Source: Reclinomonas americana ATCC 50394 (Eukaryota > Jakobida > Jakobea > Jakobida). Taken from it: a stretch of DNA of 64,000 nt. Under the pieces are notes generated by a model. It was not told the DNA's origin. It saw only the letters and a program-made list of their open reading frames with translations, and did not search any database. Position numbers and translations under genes: made by a program. Shown here piece after piece: positions 26,360 to 39,756 of the stretch. The number at the start of each line of letters is the position of its first letter. The stretch's first letter is position 1. Location: NCBI GenBank assembly GCA_048213135.1, contig PS015388.1, positions 1 through 64,000 of the forward strand, written 5' to 3'.

Positions 26360-27252
26360 ATGAGCAGTGAGACAACTCCAATGCCTGGAGGAGGCGGAGG
26401 CGGAGGCGGAGGAGGGCAAGAGGCCATCTCTGCTGCATCAGTGGGCGCACAAGCACAAGCAGCAGCAGCGTCGAGTGTAGGTGATGCAGTGCAAGTGGCG
26501 ATCAGAGTTGCGTGAGAGAGAGAGAGAGAGAGTGAGCGAGAGAGTGTGTGTGAGTGTGAGTGAGTGTGTGAGAGAGAGAGAGAGAGTGAGAGTGAGTGAC
26601 TTGTCTCTTCTCATTGAGGGTTTTCTGTGTGTGTTTTGTGTGTGTTTTGTGTGTGTGTGTGTGTGTGTGTTATTGACGTTTTGTGAGAGATTTCTTTGTG
26701 TCTTGTGTGAGAGGAGAAGGTGATCAGTGGAGTTGTGTGTGAGAGAGTGTGTCTCTTGTGTGTGAGAGGAGCTCGTGTGTTTTTTTGTGAGTGTCAGTTG
26801 TCACTGTGTGTGATATTCGTGTGTGTAACTCGTGGGATGTTTGATTCGTGAGTGTGTGTGTGTTTTGTGTGTGTGAGAGAGAGTGATGGGTTTGTGTGAG
26901 AGCAAGCGGGTGTGTGTGTTTGTTTGTCAAAGCGAGTTGTCATGGTCGCATTCGTTCATCTCCTTGTCTCTCTTGGCGATCTCGATGTGCTTGGCCGTCT
27001 TTTCGATACACACTGTCTCTCTGTATATCAGAGCAATTGCGCACTTCACGCGACGAACACAGTGTACATGCCTGTCTGCTATTGTAGCCTCCGAATATCT
27101 GTATCTTTGCTCTCTCTCTCTCTCTCGCATCTTTTGTTGCCGCCCTGTGCTTTCTGTGCGTCGCTATCTCTTTGTACCCATGTGCCGTCTCTTGGCATGC
27201 TGTATCTTTGTCTCTCTCTCTCTCTCTCTCTCNNNNNNNNNNNNNNNNNNNN

Positions 27253-27308
<56 letters not shown>

Positions 27309-27352
27309 CTCGTTCGTTCGTCCGTCCGTTCGTTCGTTCGTTCGTCGTCGTC

Positions 27353-27422
<70 letters not shown>

Positions 27423-30259
27423 GAAACGATTGCCGCCTCTCTTGACTTGCTGTCAGTCTCAACCAGTTCGCTATTGTCGCCTGCCCTGTTTCTGTATCTT
27501 TGCACTCACGCTCCTCCTTGTCTCGCCCCTCTTCACTCTCTGTCACTCTCTACTCGTGTGCTATTGTCGCCACTTGACCAGCCCTCTTCGCTCTCTGTCC
27601 ATCAGCTGTTGTCGCCCACTGTTTCTGTTTGCTTCGACTCACGCTCCTCCATCTCCCCCCTCCCTTGCTTCTCCTCTGGGAGTCAACTAATGAGTGCTTT
27701 GCCTAGTCTCCTGCTTCACCCTGGATATCGCTTTGCACTCCCCTGAGATCTTGTCCTTCCTTTTCACTTTGCTCATTCCGCTCTGTCCCCTTTACCTTCC
27801 CCTTTCCCTTTCTCACCTCCCCCACCCCTCCAGGTCCGCCCCCTGATCGCGAAGGAGCGCCTCGAGAAGAGCGGCGAGTGCGTGGAAGTCATCAGCCGCG
27901 CACAGCTGTCCATTGGACGCACCCGGCACTTCACATTCGACAATGTCTACGGCCAGCAGTGCATGCAGGTAATGGCCATGCAACCGCTCTCCTGTCTCTT
28001 CACGATTCTCATCACCTTCCCACCCGCAGAGCGAAATCTTCCACAAGTCCGTGGTCCCGCTGCTGGACAGCTTCTTCCAGGGCTACAACGCCACCGTGTT
28101 CGCCTACGGCCAGACGGGCTCCGGCAAGACGCACACAATGGGCACGGAGAACTTTGCCGACGATGTGCACGCCGACCGCGATCACGGCATCATTCCGCGC
28201 CTCATTCGGCACCTGTTTGAGAAGATTCAGGTGTGGCTTCCGGTTCACGATGTCCTCGCTTGCTATTAACTCACTCTGCATGGGGTGTGCGCCGAGCAGG
28301 ACAGGAGCGGGTACGCCGAACTCATGCTCCGTGTGTCGTACTTGGAGATCTACAATGAGGAGATCAAGGTGATTGCACGGGCTTGAAGACCGGTTTCACA
28401 GCGCCTCGTTGTCTTGTCATTGCCTCTCCCTTCCTCCTCTCTACCCGCCTGCTGTGCACCCTCGCTGTCAGCTTGATTCAAGCTCGCACCTTTGCTTATC
28501 TCATCCTCTTTCTTTCTGTCCTTCCCTTCCCTCTCCTCCCCCTCCCCTTGCCTTCCTTCCTTTCCCCTTCCCTCCATCCCCCCTTCCCCCCTCCCTTCCC
28601 CTATTCACCCCCTTCTCTCTCTCTCCCAGGACCTCCTTGAACCCTCCACCGACTCCAAAAACATCCACGTGCGGGAGGACGCCGACGGCGGCATCATCGT
28701 CTCCGGCGTGAAGGAGGAGACGGTGCAGTCGTTCGACGACATGATTTCGTTGCGTGGCGAGAAGTCTTAAGAGGGAAGTCAGAGAGCCACTCCGCTCACC
28801 CTCTTTCTTCTCCTTCAAAGATGCCTCCAACGAGGTACTCTGTGTCGCACGACGGGCGCCACACTGATGAACGAATCGTCGTCACGATCGCACTCCATTT
28901 TCACCATTGTCCTGGAGCAAAAGGTGCTGCCGGCGGCGACCGCCTCCGCCGCCGCCGCAGCAGCCCCCGAGTCATCCACTCCCGAGTACTTCCTCTCCAA
29001 GTTCCACCTGGTCGACTTGGCAGGCTCCGAGCGCAACAAGCGCACAGGTGCCGTCGGTGTGCGCTTCAAGGAGAGCGTCACGATCAACTGCGGCCTGCTG
29101 GCCTTGTCAAAGGTCTGTCTCTACCATTGATTGCTTTGACATTCATTCACCACACTCATCTCTTGCCTTCTGGTTGCAGGTGATCTCCGCCCTCGGCGAC
29201 ACGGAGAAGAGACGAGGCGGGGGTCCATTGCACGTGCCGTATCGCGAGAGCAAGTTGACGCGTCTGTTGCAGGACTCGCTGGGCGGCAACAGCAGGACGG
29301 TGAGTTTGGGAAAGGGGAAGAGATAGAGAGAGAGGGAGAGAGAGGGAGAAAAAGAGAGTGATAGAGAGACAGAAAGAGAAGAAAGAGAATCAGTCTCCCT
29401 CTCTCATCAAGAAAGAAAAGAGAGAAAATCAGTCTCTCTCTCACTCATCAAGAAAAAGAGGGAAAAATCAGTCTCTTTCTCACTCATCAAGAATGAGAAG
29501 AAAGTTAATCAGTCTCTCTCACTCATCAAGAAAGAGAGGAAAGAAAACCAGTCTCTCTCTCTCACACTCATCAAGAAAGAAAAGGAAGAAAATCAGTCTC
29601 TCCCATCAAGAAGAGAAGAAAGAAGTCGGTCTCTCATCAAGAAAGAGAAGAAAAACAATCAGTCTCTCCTCTCTCATCAAGAAAGAAAAGAAAGAAAATC
29701 AGTCTCTCTCCTCTCTCATCAAGAAAGAGAAGGAAGAAGACCAGCCTCTCTCTCACTTATCAAGAAAGAGAAGAGAAAAATCAGTCTGTCTCATCAAGAA
29801 GAGAAGAAAGAAAAGCAGTCTCTCTCTCATCAATAAAGAGAAGAAAGAGAAAGAGAGGGACAGAGAGCGTGAGACGCACACACAGAAAGAGACTGAGAGT
29901 GCTTTCTCATCGCCTACTTGTCTCCTATTCTACGTCCGTCTCTTCTCCTTGCAATTCTCCTTGAAATTCTTGCTTCTTTTCTCACCTTCACCTGCGCAGT
30001 TGATGATCGCCTGCGTCAGCCCCGCCGAGTCCAACTTTGAGGAGACTCTCAACACGCTCAAGTACGCCAATCGAGCCAAGAACATCCGCAACAAGCCAGT
30101 GGTGAACCGCGACCCGCACTCCGCCATGCTGGCGCAGCTGAGGCAGGAGATTCAGGTGCGACGTGTATCACTTGCACGCACACGCGTACACACTCGCTGC
30201 TACACTAAAGCCGACACATCCCACATGGAGACAACTCCATCTCATTCACTCACCCCTTT

Positions 30260-30301
<42 letters not shown>

Positions 30302-33300
30302 GTTTCCCACTTACTCACTCGCTGCGCTCTCTCTCACTCACTCACGCACCTCTTTCCACACACACACTCACTCTCTCGCTCTCACTCGCTCACGCCTACA
30401 CGCACCCCTTTCAACACACACTCACTCTCTCTCTCTCACGCACACACACACGCTCACTCACTCACTCACTCACTGCTCTCTCTCTCTCTCACACACACAC
30501 AAGACAAGCTGATGCTTGCCTTCTTCTGGCACATTTCGTGTTCCTGAAAATCGACCCTTCTCCTTCTCTCCTTTTCTCTCACTGAACCTTCCCCTCCTAT
30601 AGGCCCTGCAACTGGAGCTTCTCATGCAACGAGCGAAGCGCGGAGCGCACGGCGCACTGTCTCCAGTCGCCGCCTCTGGCGAGATCCACTCACTCGAGGA
30701 GCTGCTGCGTGACGACACCAATCGTCTCTACTTGGAGCGCGTGACCAAGGGCGCTGCAAGCATCATGCCGTCTGGCTTCTCACCACCGCCGCCACGTTGC
30801 GTGCACTGCCTATCCGCGGTGTTTGTCAAGCGTCTTCCTCTGCCTCTCTCCGGTCTCCTTCTCCTTCTCCTCTCTCTTCCCCTTATTCTCCTTCTCCTCT
30901 CTCTCTTCTCTTCATCTCCTTCTCCTCTCTTCCCCTTCTCCCCTCCCTTCGCCATCCCTTCTGACACATCTCTCCCCTCACAGCGCCACCCTCGAATCGA
31001 CCCAACAACCTCGCAGCCGAACGCAATGCCTTGCTGGAGGACGAAGTGTCGCAACTGCGTGCCGCCCTCGACGAGTTGCGTGCCTTGTCCACTTTCTTCC
31101 TCTCATCCGTCTGCCAACCTCTTCCCCCCACGCAGCGCACAGTCGGGAAAGGCCAACGCAGAGGAGGATGCGCGCGTGCTGGACGACTCACTGCGTTCCG
31201 TGTACGCTCGTGTGCAGTCGAGCCACGCCCTGTTGGTGCAAGCGAACCGACAGCTGGCCTCCGACGACGACGAGGTCGCCGCCGACGCCATTGCCACGCT
31301 GTCGGCGCTGGAGACACAATTGCGCGACATTGTCGAATCGTCGCCGCCGAGGAGAAAGTCGCGACCCAATGGTCGCGCCGATCGCTCGCCGGTGGTGGCC
31401 GCCAGCTTGCGGCGCTCGCGTCTCGATTTTTCACTGGCGTCGACTGTGAGAGGTGAGAGAAGGGAAAAGGAGGTGAAGAGGAAGAGAATCAGTTGGCCAG
31501 CAATACTGAGAAATAGAGGTGGATAGAGGCCGGATGGAGAAAGTGAGACTGAGACACTCAGGCCCCCTTTCTGTCTCTCTCGCTCTCAGACTTTCTATCT
31601 CTCTCAGTCTCTCTCTCTCTCTCTGACACTCGCTCCTCTCTCAGTCTCTCTCCCTCTCTCTTGCTCACACTGTCACAGATACGCACTGCAAACAGACAGA
31701 CAGCCAGGCAAGGACATGTACACACCCAACAGACAGACGTGCAGGTTGACACGCGCACGCACACACATACAATGAGAGAGAGAATGAGAATGAGTCTTAG
31801 TGTGTGTCTCTCCCTCTCATTCTCTCTGTTTGTGGTGCACCTTTTTTACTCTTCGCTTGCACACTCGCTGTGCAATGTCCTCTTCCATCGCCGTGCAGTG
31901 CACAAAGGGAGACAGATGCACCAGACAGGCAGGCTGACGCTTCGAGAGACTGTGTTTATTTGCGAGAGACACATACACACGCGCATTCAGGCAAGTCACG
32001 AGAGTAACAACACAATGGCGCGTTTGCTTGCAGTGAAACACATATACAGCTATCACCTTCTATTCCAGCCTCTCCCACTTATCCATCCTCTATCCTTCCT
32101 TCTCTCCTCTCACCTCCTTTTCCTCCTTCTCCTTCCTCCTTCCCCTATCTACCCCCTTTCCCTAATCACCCCTTCTCCCCTTCTTCAGCCTCCGCCGACC
32201 CCTCCACCCTCACCTCCCCACAACTCCGCGACGAAATCGAATCCCTCCGCTCGACCCTGGCGGAGCGCGAGCGCGAACTCGCCGCCGCCCGCGACGACCT
32301 GCTGAAGGATGAAGAGGTGTTTGCGGAGCGCATCCGCCTCTGCCGCAAGCTGGAGCGCCGCCTGCAACGCAGCGAAGCGCAACTCGGCGAGTCGCAGAAG
32401 CAATTGAGCGACGCCAAGGCCTACATTGAGATGCTCGAGCACCACGTCGACGAGCTGCAGTTCCAAGTCGAGTCGCACAAGCACGAGGGAGACTCGCAGG
32501 TATTGGAGCACAAATTGTCTCGCCCTCTCCTCTTTCCCCCCGACTCTCACTTGCTCCGCTCCCTTAGATTGGTGGCGATCGCCCGCTGTCCGCCCGCTCG
32601 ACCACCCCGTCGACCGCGCCACCGCCGCCCACGATGGCCACGCCCACTCCATCGACGGCCGGCGGTCAGGTGCAACCGCACCACACCCCACTCCCACCGC
32701 ATCCGCACCCGCTGCAGAGCGGCAACCCCGCCCACCGCCTGTCGGCCCCGATTGTGTCGTCGGCCAGCATGTCGCCGGCCACCAAGGCCATTCGGCGACA
32801 GAGTGCCGCCTTTGCGCAGCGCGTGGAGGAGGAGGACGAGGTGCAGTTTGAGGAGGGCGACTCCACGGCCATGGTGCAAACGATTCGCGACAGTCTGCGT
32901 GTGCTCGGCATGGGTGGGTCGCCGGCGCCGCAGCACAGCACGCCGATGTTGTCGGGGTCGCCGGGCATGCTCGAGAGGGAGGATGAGAAGCAGGCGTTGG
33001 AGGAGGAGAGGGAGGTGGGTGCACGGAGGGGGAAGGAGGGAGAAGGGGGAGGGAGAGGGGGAAGGGGAGAAGGGAGGGGAAGAGGGGAAAGGGAGAGAGA
33101 GAGAGAGAGAGAGTGAGAGACAGAGAGACAGACAGACAGACAGGCACAAAACTCCATGCCCGTGGGGAACGAGAGGCAAAACTGAGATATTATGTAGAGA
33201 GCGAGAGAGGTGAGTTCTCTCTTTCTCTTTCTCTTTCTCTCTGTTTCTCATTCTCTTGCTCTCTGTTTCTTATTCTCTTTCTCTCTGTTTCTCATTCTTT

Positions 33301-36257
33301 TTCTCTCTGTTTCTCATTCTCTTCTCTCTGTTTCTCATTCTCTTTCTCTCTGTTTCTCATTCTCTTCTCTCTGTTTCTCATTCTTTTTCTCTCTGTTTCT
33401 CATTCTCTTTCTCTCTGTTTCTCATTCTCTTTCTCTCTGTTTCTCATTCTCTTTCTCTCTGTTTCTCACTCTCTTCTCTCTGTTTCTCATTCTTTTTCTC
33501 TCTTCCTCTCATTCTCTTACTCTCTTTCTCTCATTCTCTTTCTGTCTGCGTGTCGTGCATTTAATTCTCCATTCGATCGACATTGTTAGTTGTCATCGTC
33601 ATATCTTCTGAATCGCCCGTGCAATGCACAAAGAGAGATAGTGAGAGGTAATAGGCGCCATGAACGAGTGAGAGGGTTACTGCCCTCTTACTTCCTTTTT
33701 GTGTGTGTGAGGTGTGATCCTGCCTCTCATTTGCATGCTTTGTTGACATCTTCGAATTATCTATCATCGCCCGTACAATGCACAAAGAGAGCGAGCGAGA
33801 GGGAGAGACGAAGCGAGTAAGAGAGAGAATTGGACGAGGCAATGATTGTTGTGTCATCCTCTCTTTATCTGTTCATTCTTTCTACATTCTCTCCCATTCT
33901 CTCTCTTCGCCCCTCAGTTGACAGACAAACAGTGTGTGAGAGAGTTATTTATCTTGCTAAAACGCACATGCACTGTGTGACTGTCTGGCACTCTTTGCTC
34001 TTTCTCGAACACACACTCAAGCACACCATGTACTCGCACATATTCCTCTGCTGAACAGTTCACTAGCCTCCTCTCCCCCGAAACGCACACTGTGTGTCTG
34101 TCTGGCGCTCTCGCTCTTTCTCGAACACACACTCAAGCACACCATGTACTCGCACATATTCCTCTGCTGAACAGTTCACTAACCTCTTTTCCCCTTCTCC
34201 TCTTCTCCCCCTTCTCCCCCTTCTCCCCCTTCCCCCCCTTGCAGCACATCGAGGCTGAGCGCCGCCAACTGGAACGGCAAACCGCGCTCATCGAAATCGA
34301 ATACCGCGGCCGGCAAGACCAACTCGAGGTGGAACTGGTGGAGCTCACCCGCATGATCCAAGAAAAGGAGGCGCTGATCCAGGACCTCCTGCGCCGCGAG
34401 AACGAGGTGCGACAGGCCAAGGAGGAGTACGAGCAGCAGGTGACGCAAATGGAAAAGGAGATTGCCGCCATGCGCGGCGACCTGCAACGCCTGCTGCGCG
34501 ACAACGAACACGTGAGCACGGAGCAGGCCAAGAAGGACAAGGACAAGGAGCGGCTGACGCTGGTGTACGAGGAGCAGCTCAAGTTCAAGGAGGACGAGCT
34601 GGCGGCGATGAAGAAGCGGCAGCGCGAGCACGCGCGCATGATGCGCGAAAAGGCGGAGAGCGACCGCAAGGTGCGCTCGTACGAGGCCGAGTTGTCGCGC
34701 ATGAAGCAGCAGCAGGAGCTACTGCGCAGGAAGATCAAGGACGAGCAGGCCAAGCACGACGAGACGCTGGCGACCATGAATAAGCAGGTGGTCGGGTTGA
34801 AGCGCGAGGCCGAGCTGAGCCAGAAGCGCATTCGTGTGCTGGAGGCGGAGAACGAGCGGCAGCGGCAGTCGCTGCTGCGCAAGAACGAGGAGATCCGCAC
34901 GGCCGAGCGCAAGCTCAAGGCCGCTTCGCCGCAGCTGCGCAAGCAGGCCTCGCAGGCGGCGGAGCTCGACCGCCAGAAGGCGTGGTTGGATCGCGAGGTC
35001 GAAAAGTACGTGACGCACAAGGAGGACATGGAGCGCCTGGAGAAGGAGCTGAAGCAGCGCGAGTTGATTGTGCGCGAGAAGGAGAAGGCGCTGGCGCAGC
35101 GTATGACCATTGAGCAGCGCAAGCGGGCGCGCGATGCCGGTCGCACCGACACCACCAGCAGCATGGAGGGTCTCACGCACGAGATCTCGTCGCTGGAGCG
35201 TGCACTGAGCGAGAAGGAGAATGAGTTGTCACGCAGCAAGGTGTTTGCGCAGGGCGAGTTGGCGCAGATGGTGAGGATTGGGAGAACGGGGTTGAAGGCG
35301 AAGGGGAGTTGTATGGACTGATTTCGTTGGATGATGATGCAGTCGGTGTCGGCAACGGCGGCGGCGGCCTCAGCGGCAGCGGCGGCTCCGCCAGAGGGCA
35401 CAGTGGCCGAGTTGATGCAGGCGATTGCGGAATTGCAGCAGAAGAGAGGTTGCGTGGAGGTGGTGGGGTGAGGGTGAGGAGGAGAGGGGCTTATTGCTGA
35501 TTTGTTCGTGGGATGGGTGCAGGTGAGGCGTTGGCCAAACTCGAGTCGATGCAGCATGGTGTGTGCTTGGATGGTGAGGTCCTGTGTTTGGTTCAGGTGC
35601 TGACAGTTTGTGCACAAAATAGGAGACGATGGCGTGGAGGAGGATGAGGAGGAGGCGCTGCGGGATTTGGATGAGAGAATTGAGGTGCGTCGGTGAAGGG
35701 GAAGGGAGAGGGGAGGGAGGGAAAAGGAAGAAGGGAGAGCGAAAGAGAGGGACGAGAAGAGAGTAGATGGCTGGAGAGAGTGAAGGCGGGAGAACCAGAA
35801 AAACTGAGAGCGAGAGACATTGAGACAAAGAGAAGGAGAAAGAATGAAGAGACAGAGAGAAAGGAGACGAAGCAGATGGAGGTGGAGAGCGAGAGTGCAG
35901 CAGCAAATTTGAGGGAGAGACAGGAGAAAGACAGAGCGAAGGAGAGAAGGATGGAAAGAGAGAGAGAGACACAAAGCAGAAGGAGGGGGAGAGGGAATAA
36001 GTACAGGACAAAGGTTGAGTACGAGAAAAGACATAGAGACAGAGCAAGAGAGGGCGAGGGACAGACAAGCAGACAAAGAAAGAAGAGAAAGAAAGGAACA
36101 AAATTAGTGATGAGGCGAGCGAGGGAGCAATGGTAAAGGAGTGGAGATGAGATTCTTGCAGTGAGAACGAGAGAAGAGGAGAGAGCGGGTGTATGTGAGG
36201 GAGAGAGAGAGAGACAAGGAGAGAGAAAGTTGGAGGCAGACTCAGACAGACAGAAAA

Positions 36258-36313
<56 letters not shown>

Positions 36314-36404
36314 GACGACGAGAGAGGAGAGAGAAGAGAGAGAGAAGACGACACACAGACGACACACACGACGACGAACGAACGAAAGAAAGAAGAAGAA
36401 AGAA

Positions 36405-36439
<35 letters not shown>

Positions 36440-38835
36440 GACGACGAGACGANNNNNNNNNNNNNNNNNNNNNNNNNNNNNNNNNNNNNNNNNNNNNNNN
36501 NNNNNNNNNNNNNNNNNNNNNNNNNNNNNNNNNNNNNNNNNNNNNNNNNNNNNNNNNNNNNNNNNNNNNNNNNNNNNNNNNNNNNNNNNNNNNNNNNNNN
36601 NNNNNNNNNNNNNNNNNNNNNNNNNNNNNNNNNNNNNNNNAGAGAGAGAGAGAGAGAGAGAGAGACCAACAGACAGGGAGGCAGAAAGAGGGAGACAGAC
36701 TCACATGCACACTCAGACAGACAGAAAAAGAGACAGAAAAAGAGTGAGAGAGAGAGAGAGAGACAGAGAAGGAGACAGACAGACAGATACAGACTGGCAG
36801 ACAAACGAAAACGACAAAGAAAATGGAAGTGAAAATGAGAAAGAAAAGTCAGCGAGCGAGAGAATGCATGCAAGTGTCTGCGTATAACTCTCACGCCTTC
36901 TTCCTTTCCTCCCCAACGCCTTTCCCTCACACTCTCTTTTCCCTTTCCACCCACATCAGATCCTCGACGCACGCATCGAGTACATGACCACGCGCATCGC
37001 TGAGCTGCAAAACCACATTGACGACAAGCGACACAACAACGTACCGGCGTTCATGCCCCACGTGGAGATGATTACGCTGCCGGAGGCCCAGACGCTGCTG
37101 CGCCGCTACTTTGAAAAGGTCATTGAGCTGAAGAACGCCGAGCGCCGCAAGGACGAGCGCGTGCACGAGTTGGAGGCGGCCGTGGAGGAGAACACGCAGA
37201 TGTTGGAGCATTTGCGCAACGCACTGCGGCATGCGGAGGCCGACTTCGAGCGGCGCTTGGCTAATCAGGCCAAGGACTTTGAGTTGCGCATGCAGCTGCT
37301 CAACGAGTTGCACGAGTCGGCCGTGGCCGCCGCCGGCTCCGTCACCTCCTACTCGTCTTCGTCGCCACCGCAGTCCTTGTCGTCGTCGGCGGCGGCGGCG
37401 GCTGCCACTGGAGCCGGAGTCGGGGGTGTGGCTTCGGAGGAGGCGTCGCGTCTCGGTCGCTCCGACGACGAGTACGGCAACATGGAGAAGCTCATCAAGT
37501 ACAAGAACGAGCAGGTGGCGATTCTCGAAAAGGACAACCGGTACTACAAGCATCGGCATCGGGATTTGAAGGAGAAGCTGCGGGAGATTATTGCGGAGCG
37601 GGATCGGACGGTGAAGGAGGCGGATGCGTTGAAGAGCGAGTTGAAGAATTTGAGGGTGCGTGAAGGGGAAGGGGTAAAAGGGGAAGGGTGGAGAGGGGGA
37701 ATAGGGGGAAGGGCGGGAAGAGGAGGGAGTGTACATTCTCAAGTATTACTATTTTCTGTTCTCTTTCGTTCTCACTCAATCACAACTATATCAACTCGCC
37801 TGCTATTTGTCTCGCTTTCCTTCATTCTATCTGCTTTTCTTTCTTTCTTTCTGCCTCCCATTCCTTCTTTTTCTCACTTCTTCTCTTCCTCTGCTCTTGT
37901 GGATCTATATTCAGTTTGCACTTTTTTTCTGTATGTCCGATGTTTCTTGCTTGATGTTTCTTCCTTTCTGTTCGTCTCTTTCCTCTCGCTGTATCAGTCT
38001 CTTCTCAACCCTCTCTTTTCCTCACCCTTTCCCTCTTGCCCCTCACCCTTTCCCCCTTGCGCAGACCTTCCTGCACGACACCAAGGGCACCGAGGTAACA
38101 CGCGTGTCGGTCCGCCAGCTGAGACCACTGACAGAGGCCGAGGTGCAGCGACGCTCCGTGGCCAGCGTGCACTCGCACTCGCGGCCATCGTTGCCACTCA
38201 TCACGCCACTGATGTATCACCAACAACAACAACAACAACAGCAACAGCAGCCTTCTTCGCAGTCACAGCCGCCGCCGCAGCAGCAGCAGCATCACAGCAT
38301 GTTGAGCGAGAGCCAGTCCACGGATCAGGAGATGGATGGCGACGACTATGAAGAGCCACTGACGGTGGCCACCAATTTGGCGGTGTTGATGGCACAACAA
38401 CCACAGTACTCACGTGCTGGTCCACCGCCTCAATCTGCGCCGCCACCACCACCACCTCCTTTGCCACTCCAGCAACAGCTGCAGGTACCCTACGGCGGCA
38501 ACGGTGGCTCGGCACCATCACGCTCGCCCAACTCCACACCCTCGCGGCTGCCGCAGTACGTGCGCGAACCGCCGTCCTCGTCGCCGTCGCGGAAGAATGC
38601 ACGAGGGGCGAGCCGCACTCGACAGCTGTCGGGAGACTGCACGACTGCTGCCGCATCGGCCGTCGCCGCTCACCACCCAGTGGCGCAAGTACCGCCCGTG
38701 GCGCTGTCACCGAGACCAGGCATGCAGCCGCCGCTCTTGATGCCTGGATTGCTGCCGGGAACGACGCCCTATCACGCATCGTCGCACTCACAATCGCAGC
38801 AGCAGCAGCAGCCGCCGCCAGGGGCAGTGGAGTGA
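26360..38835 (+). CDS. Kinesin-4 family motor (KIF4/KIF21 type), complete, 1764 residues
   Basis: Nineteen exons: 26360-26506, 27834-27968, 28030-28230, 28300-28368, 28630-28748, 28821-29112, 29180-29299, 30000-30155, 30603-30795, 30984-31074, 31136-31452, 32189-32499, 32568-33014, 34245-35270, 35343-35448, 35523-35558, 35623-35684, 36960-37655, 38065-38835. Total 5295 nt with every phase in agreement. The N-terminal motor (to about residue 413) has VRPLIAKE, P-loop [13 protein letters not shown], switch I NESSSRSH, switch [10 protein letters not shown], and [20 protein letters not shown]. The junction reading [19 protein letters not shown] and the run [20 protein letters not shown] point to kinesin-4. 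A long coiled coil is encoded by exon 14 and continues through [16 protein letters not shown], typical of the family stalk. The tail is rich in Gln, Pro and Ser ([20 protein letters not shown]). Kinesin-4 motors regulate microtubule growth and chromosome or ciliary transport. Introns 1, 5, 9, 10 and 15 begin GTTGCGTG. Confidence 0.93.
27233..27252. other. 20-N gap in kinesin intron 1 within (CT)n
   Basis: The placeholder gap is embedded in (TC)n at about 27210-27305, with a second (TC)n at 27354-27420. No exon is missing: exons 1 and 2 join in phase. Confidence 0.9.
29380..29850. repeat. Tandem repeat of about 35-45 bp in kinesin intron 7
   Basis: About twelve units of the form CTCATCAAGAAAGAGAAG followed by AAAATCAGTCTCTCTCTC. 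Both purine and pyrimidine halves alternate, so the transcript could fold into GA/CT hairpins. The frame is open and gives a false lysine/serine-rich ORF. Confidence 0.8.
33210..33545. repeat. About 20-bp tandem repeat in kinesin intron 13
   Basis: The unit TTCTCATTCTCTTTCTCTCTG recurs, with small variants, some fifteen times inside intron 33015-34244. Non-coding. Confidence 0.8.
33960..34197. repeat. Direct duplication of about 118 bp in kinesin intron 13
   Basis: Copy 1 (about 33960-34078) and copy 2 (about 34081-34197) share AACACACACTCAAGCACACC, ATGTACTCGCACATATTCC and GCTGAACAGTTCACTA with few differences. The second copy abuts the acceptor tract of exon 14. A recent local duplication. 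Confidence 0.8.
36453..36640. other. Assembly gap of 188 N in kinesin intron 17
   Basis: Flanked by (GA)n on both sides within intron 35685-36959. Exons 17 and 18 join in phase, so no coding sequence need be missing. Confidence 0.9.
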
Positions 38836-39019
38836 TGCAACGAGTTTGGTAAAGAATCATGCGAAAGAATTGTTATTAACACGTACACAAAGTAGGTGAT
38901 CTACATCGCAAAAGAGCTTGGCTGAACTGAAGGACCTGCAAAAGCGCTCAGCTTTTAATGTTGTGTAGCGGACTTCATGTACTGCCACCTCCAAACTCTC
39001 AACAAACTCTCTTCTTCCC

Positions 39020-39719
39020 TCATGCGCTGTTGAAATCCTCGGCCCAGCGCACGGAAATGCCCAGCGGCAGGTTGACATTCGTCACCCGGTCCGCAGCGTA
39101 GACGTCGGTCTTGGGGAACTTGAAGACTTCGCGCTCGTCGACTGCTGCCGGCAAGTCACGCGCCTGCAGGGCGGGGTTGATGCCGCTGAGAGCCGTCGAC
39201 GCCGTGAGGATAGCGTGCGCAAGTCCACCGGCACCCTGGCCCGTGATGTCCGGGTTCGGATAAATGGTGATGAACTTGCCGACCTGTTCAGAAAGGGGAA
39301 GGTCAGCTGCATTCTCACATACAAGAAGGCAGTGAGTGGTACGACGCACTTGCGAATTTGCCATGTCGTCGGTGGACTTGACAAACTTGAACATGTAGCC
39401 GGCCTGGTACAACACCGAGCCGACGGCAGTGGCAATTGCCTGCGCCTTTTGCGCCGTGCCCGACACGTGGATCTTCCAGCCGCCCCTGGCCCTGAAGCCC
39501 GTGACCGGCTCGAAGTCGACGCCCTCCAGCTCAGCTTGCATGCGAAGACGCTCGTTGGCCAAATCGATGCGGTCCTGGCCGCAGATCTTCTGGTTGACGA
39601 CAGTGTAGATGCGTTCGTTGTGGCGCTTGTTCTGCGGGATTCCGTCGACCACAATGGCCGCGAGGGCGGAGGATTGCGCGAGGGTGGCTGCAGGGAGGAG
39701 GAGAGAGGATCCGGAAGGC

Positions 39720-39756
<37 letters not shown>

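Noticed and set aside
29358-29900. Lys/Ser-rich ORF reading through kinesin intron 7
   Set aside because: It is a tandem repeat between kinesin exons that join exactly at LGGNSRT and LMIACVSP.
34133-36710. Long minus-strand ORFs opposite kinesin exon 14
   Set aside because: They are the antisense of a coiled-coil exon; the plus strand has the conserved motor, matching splice phases and heptads.
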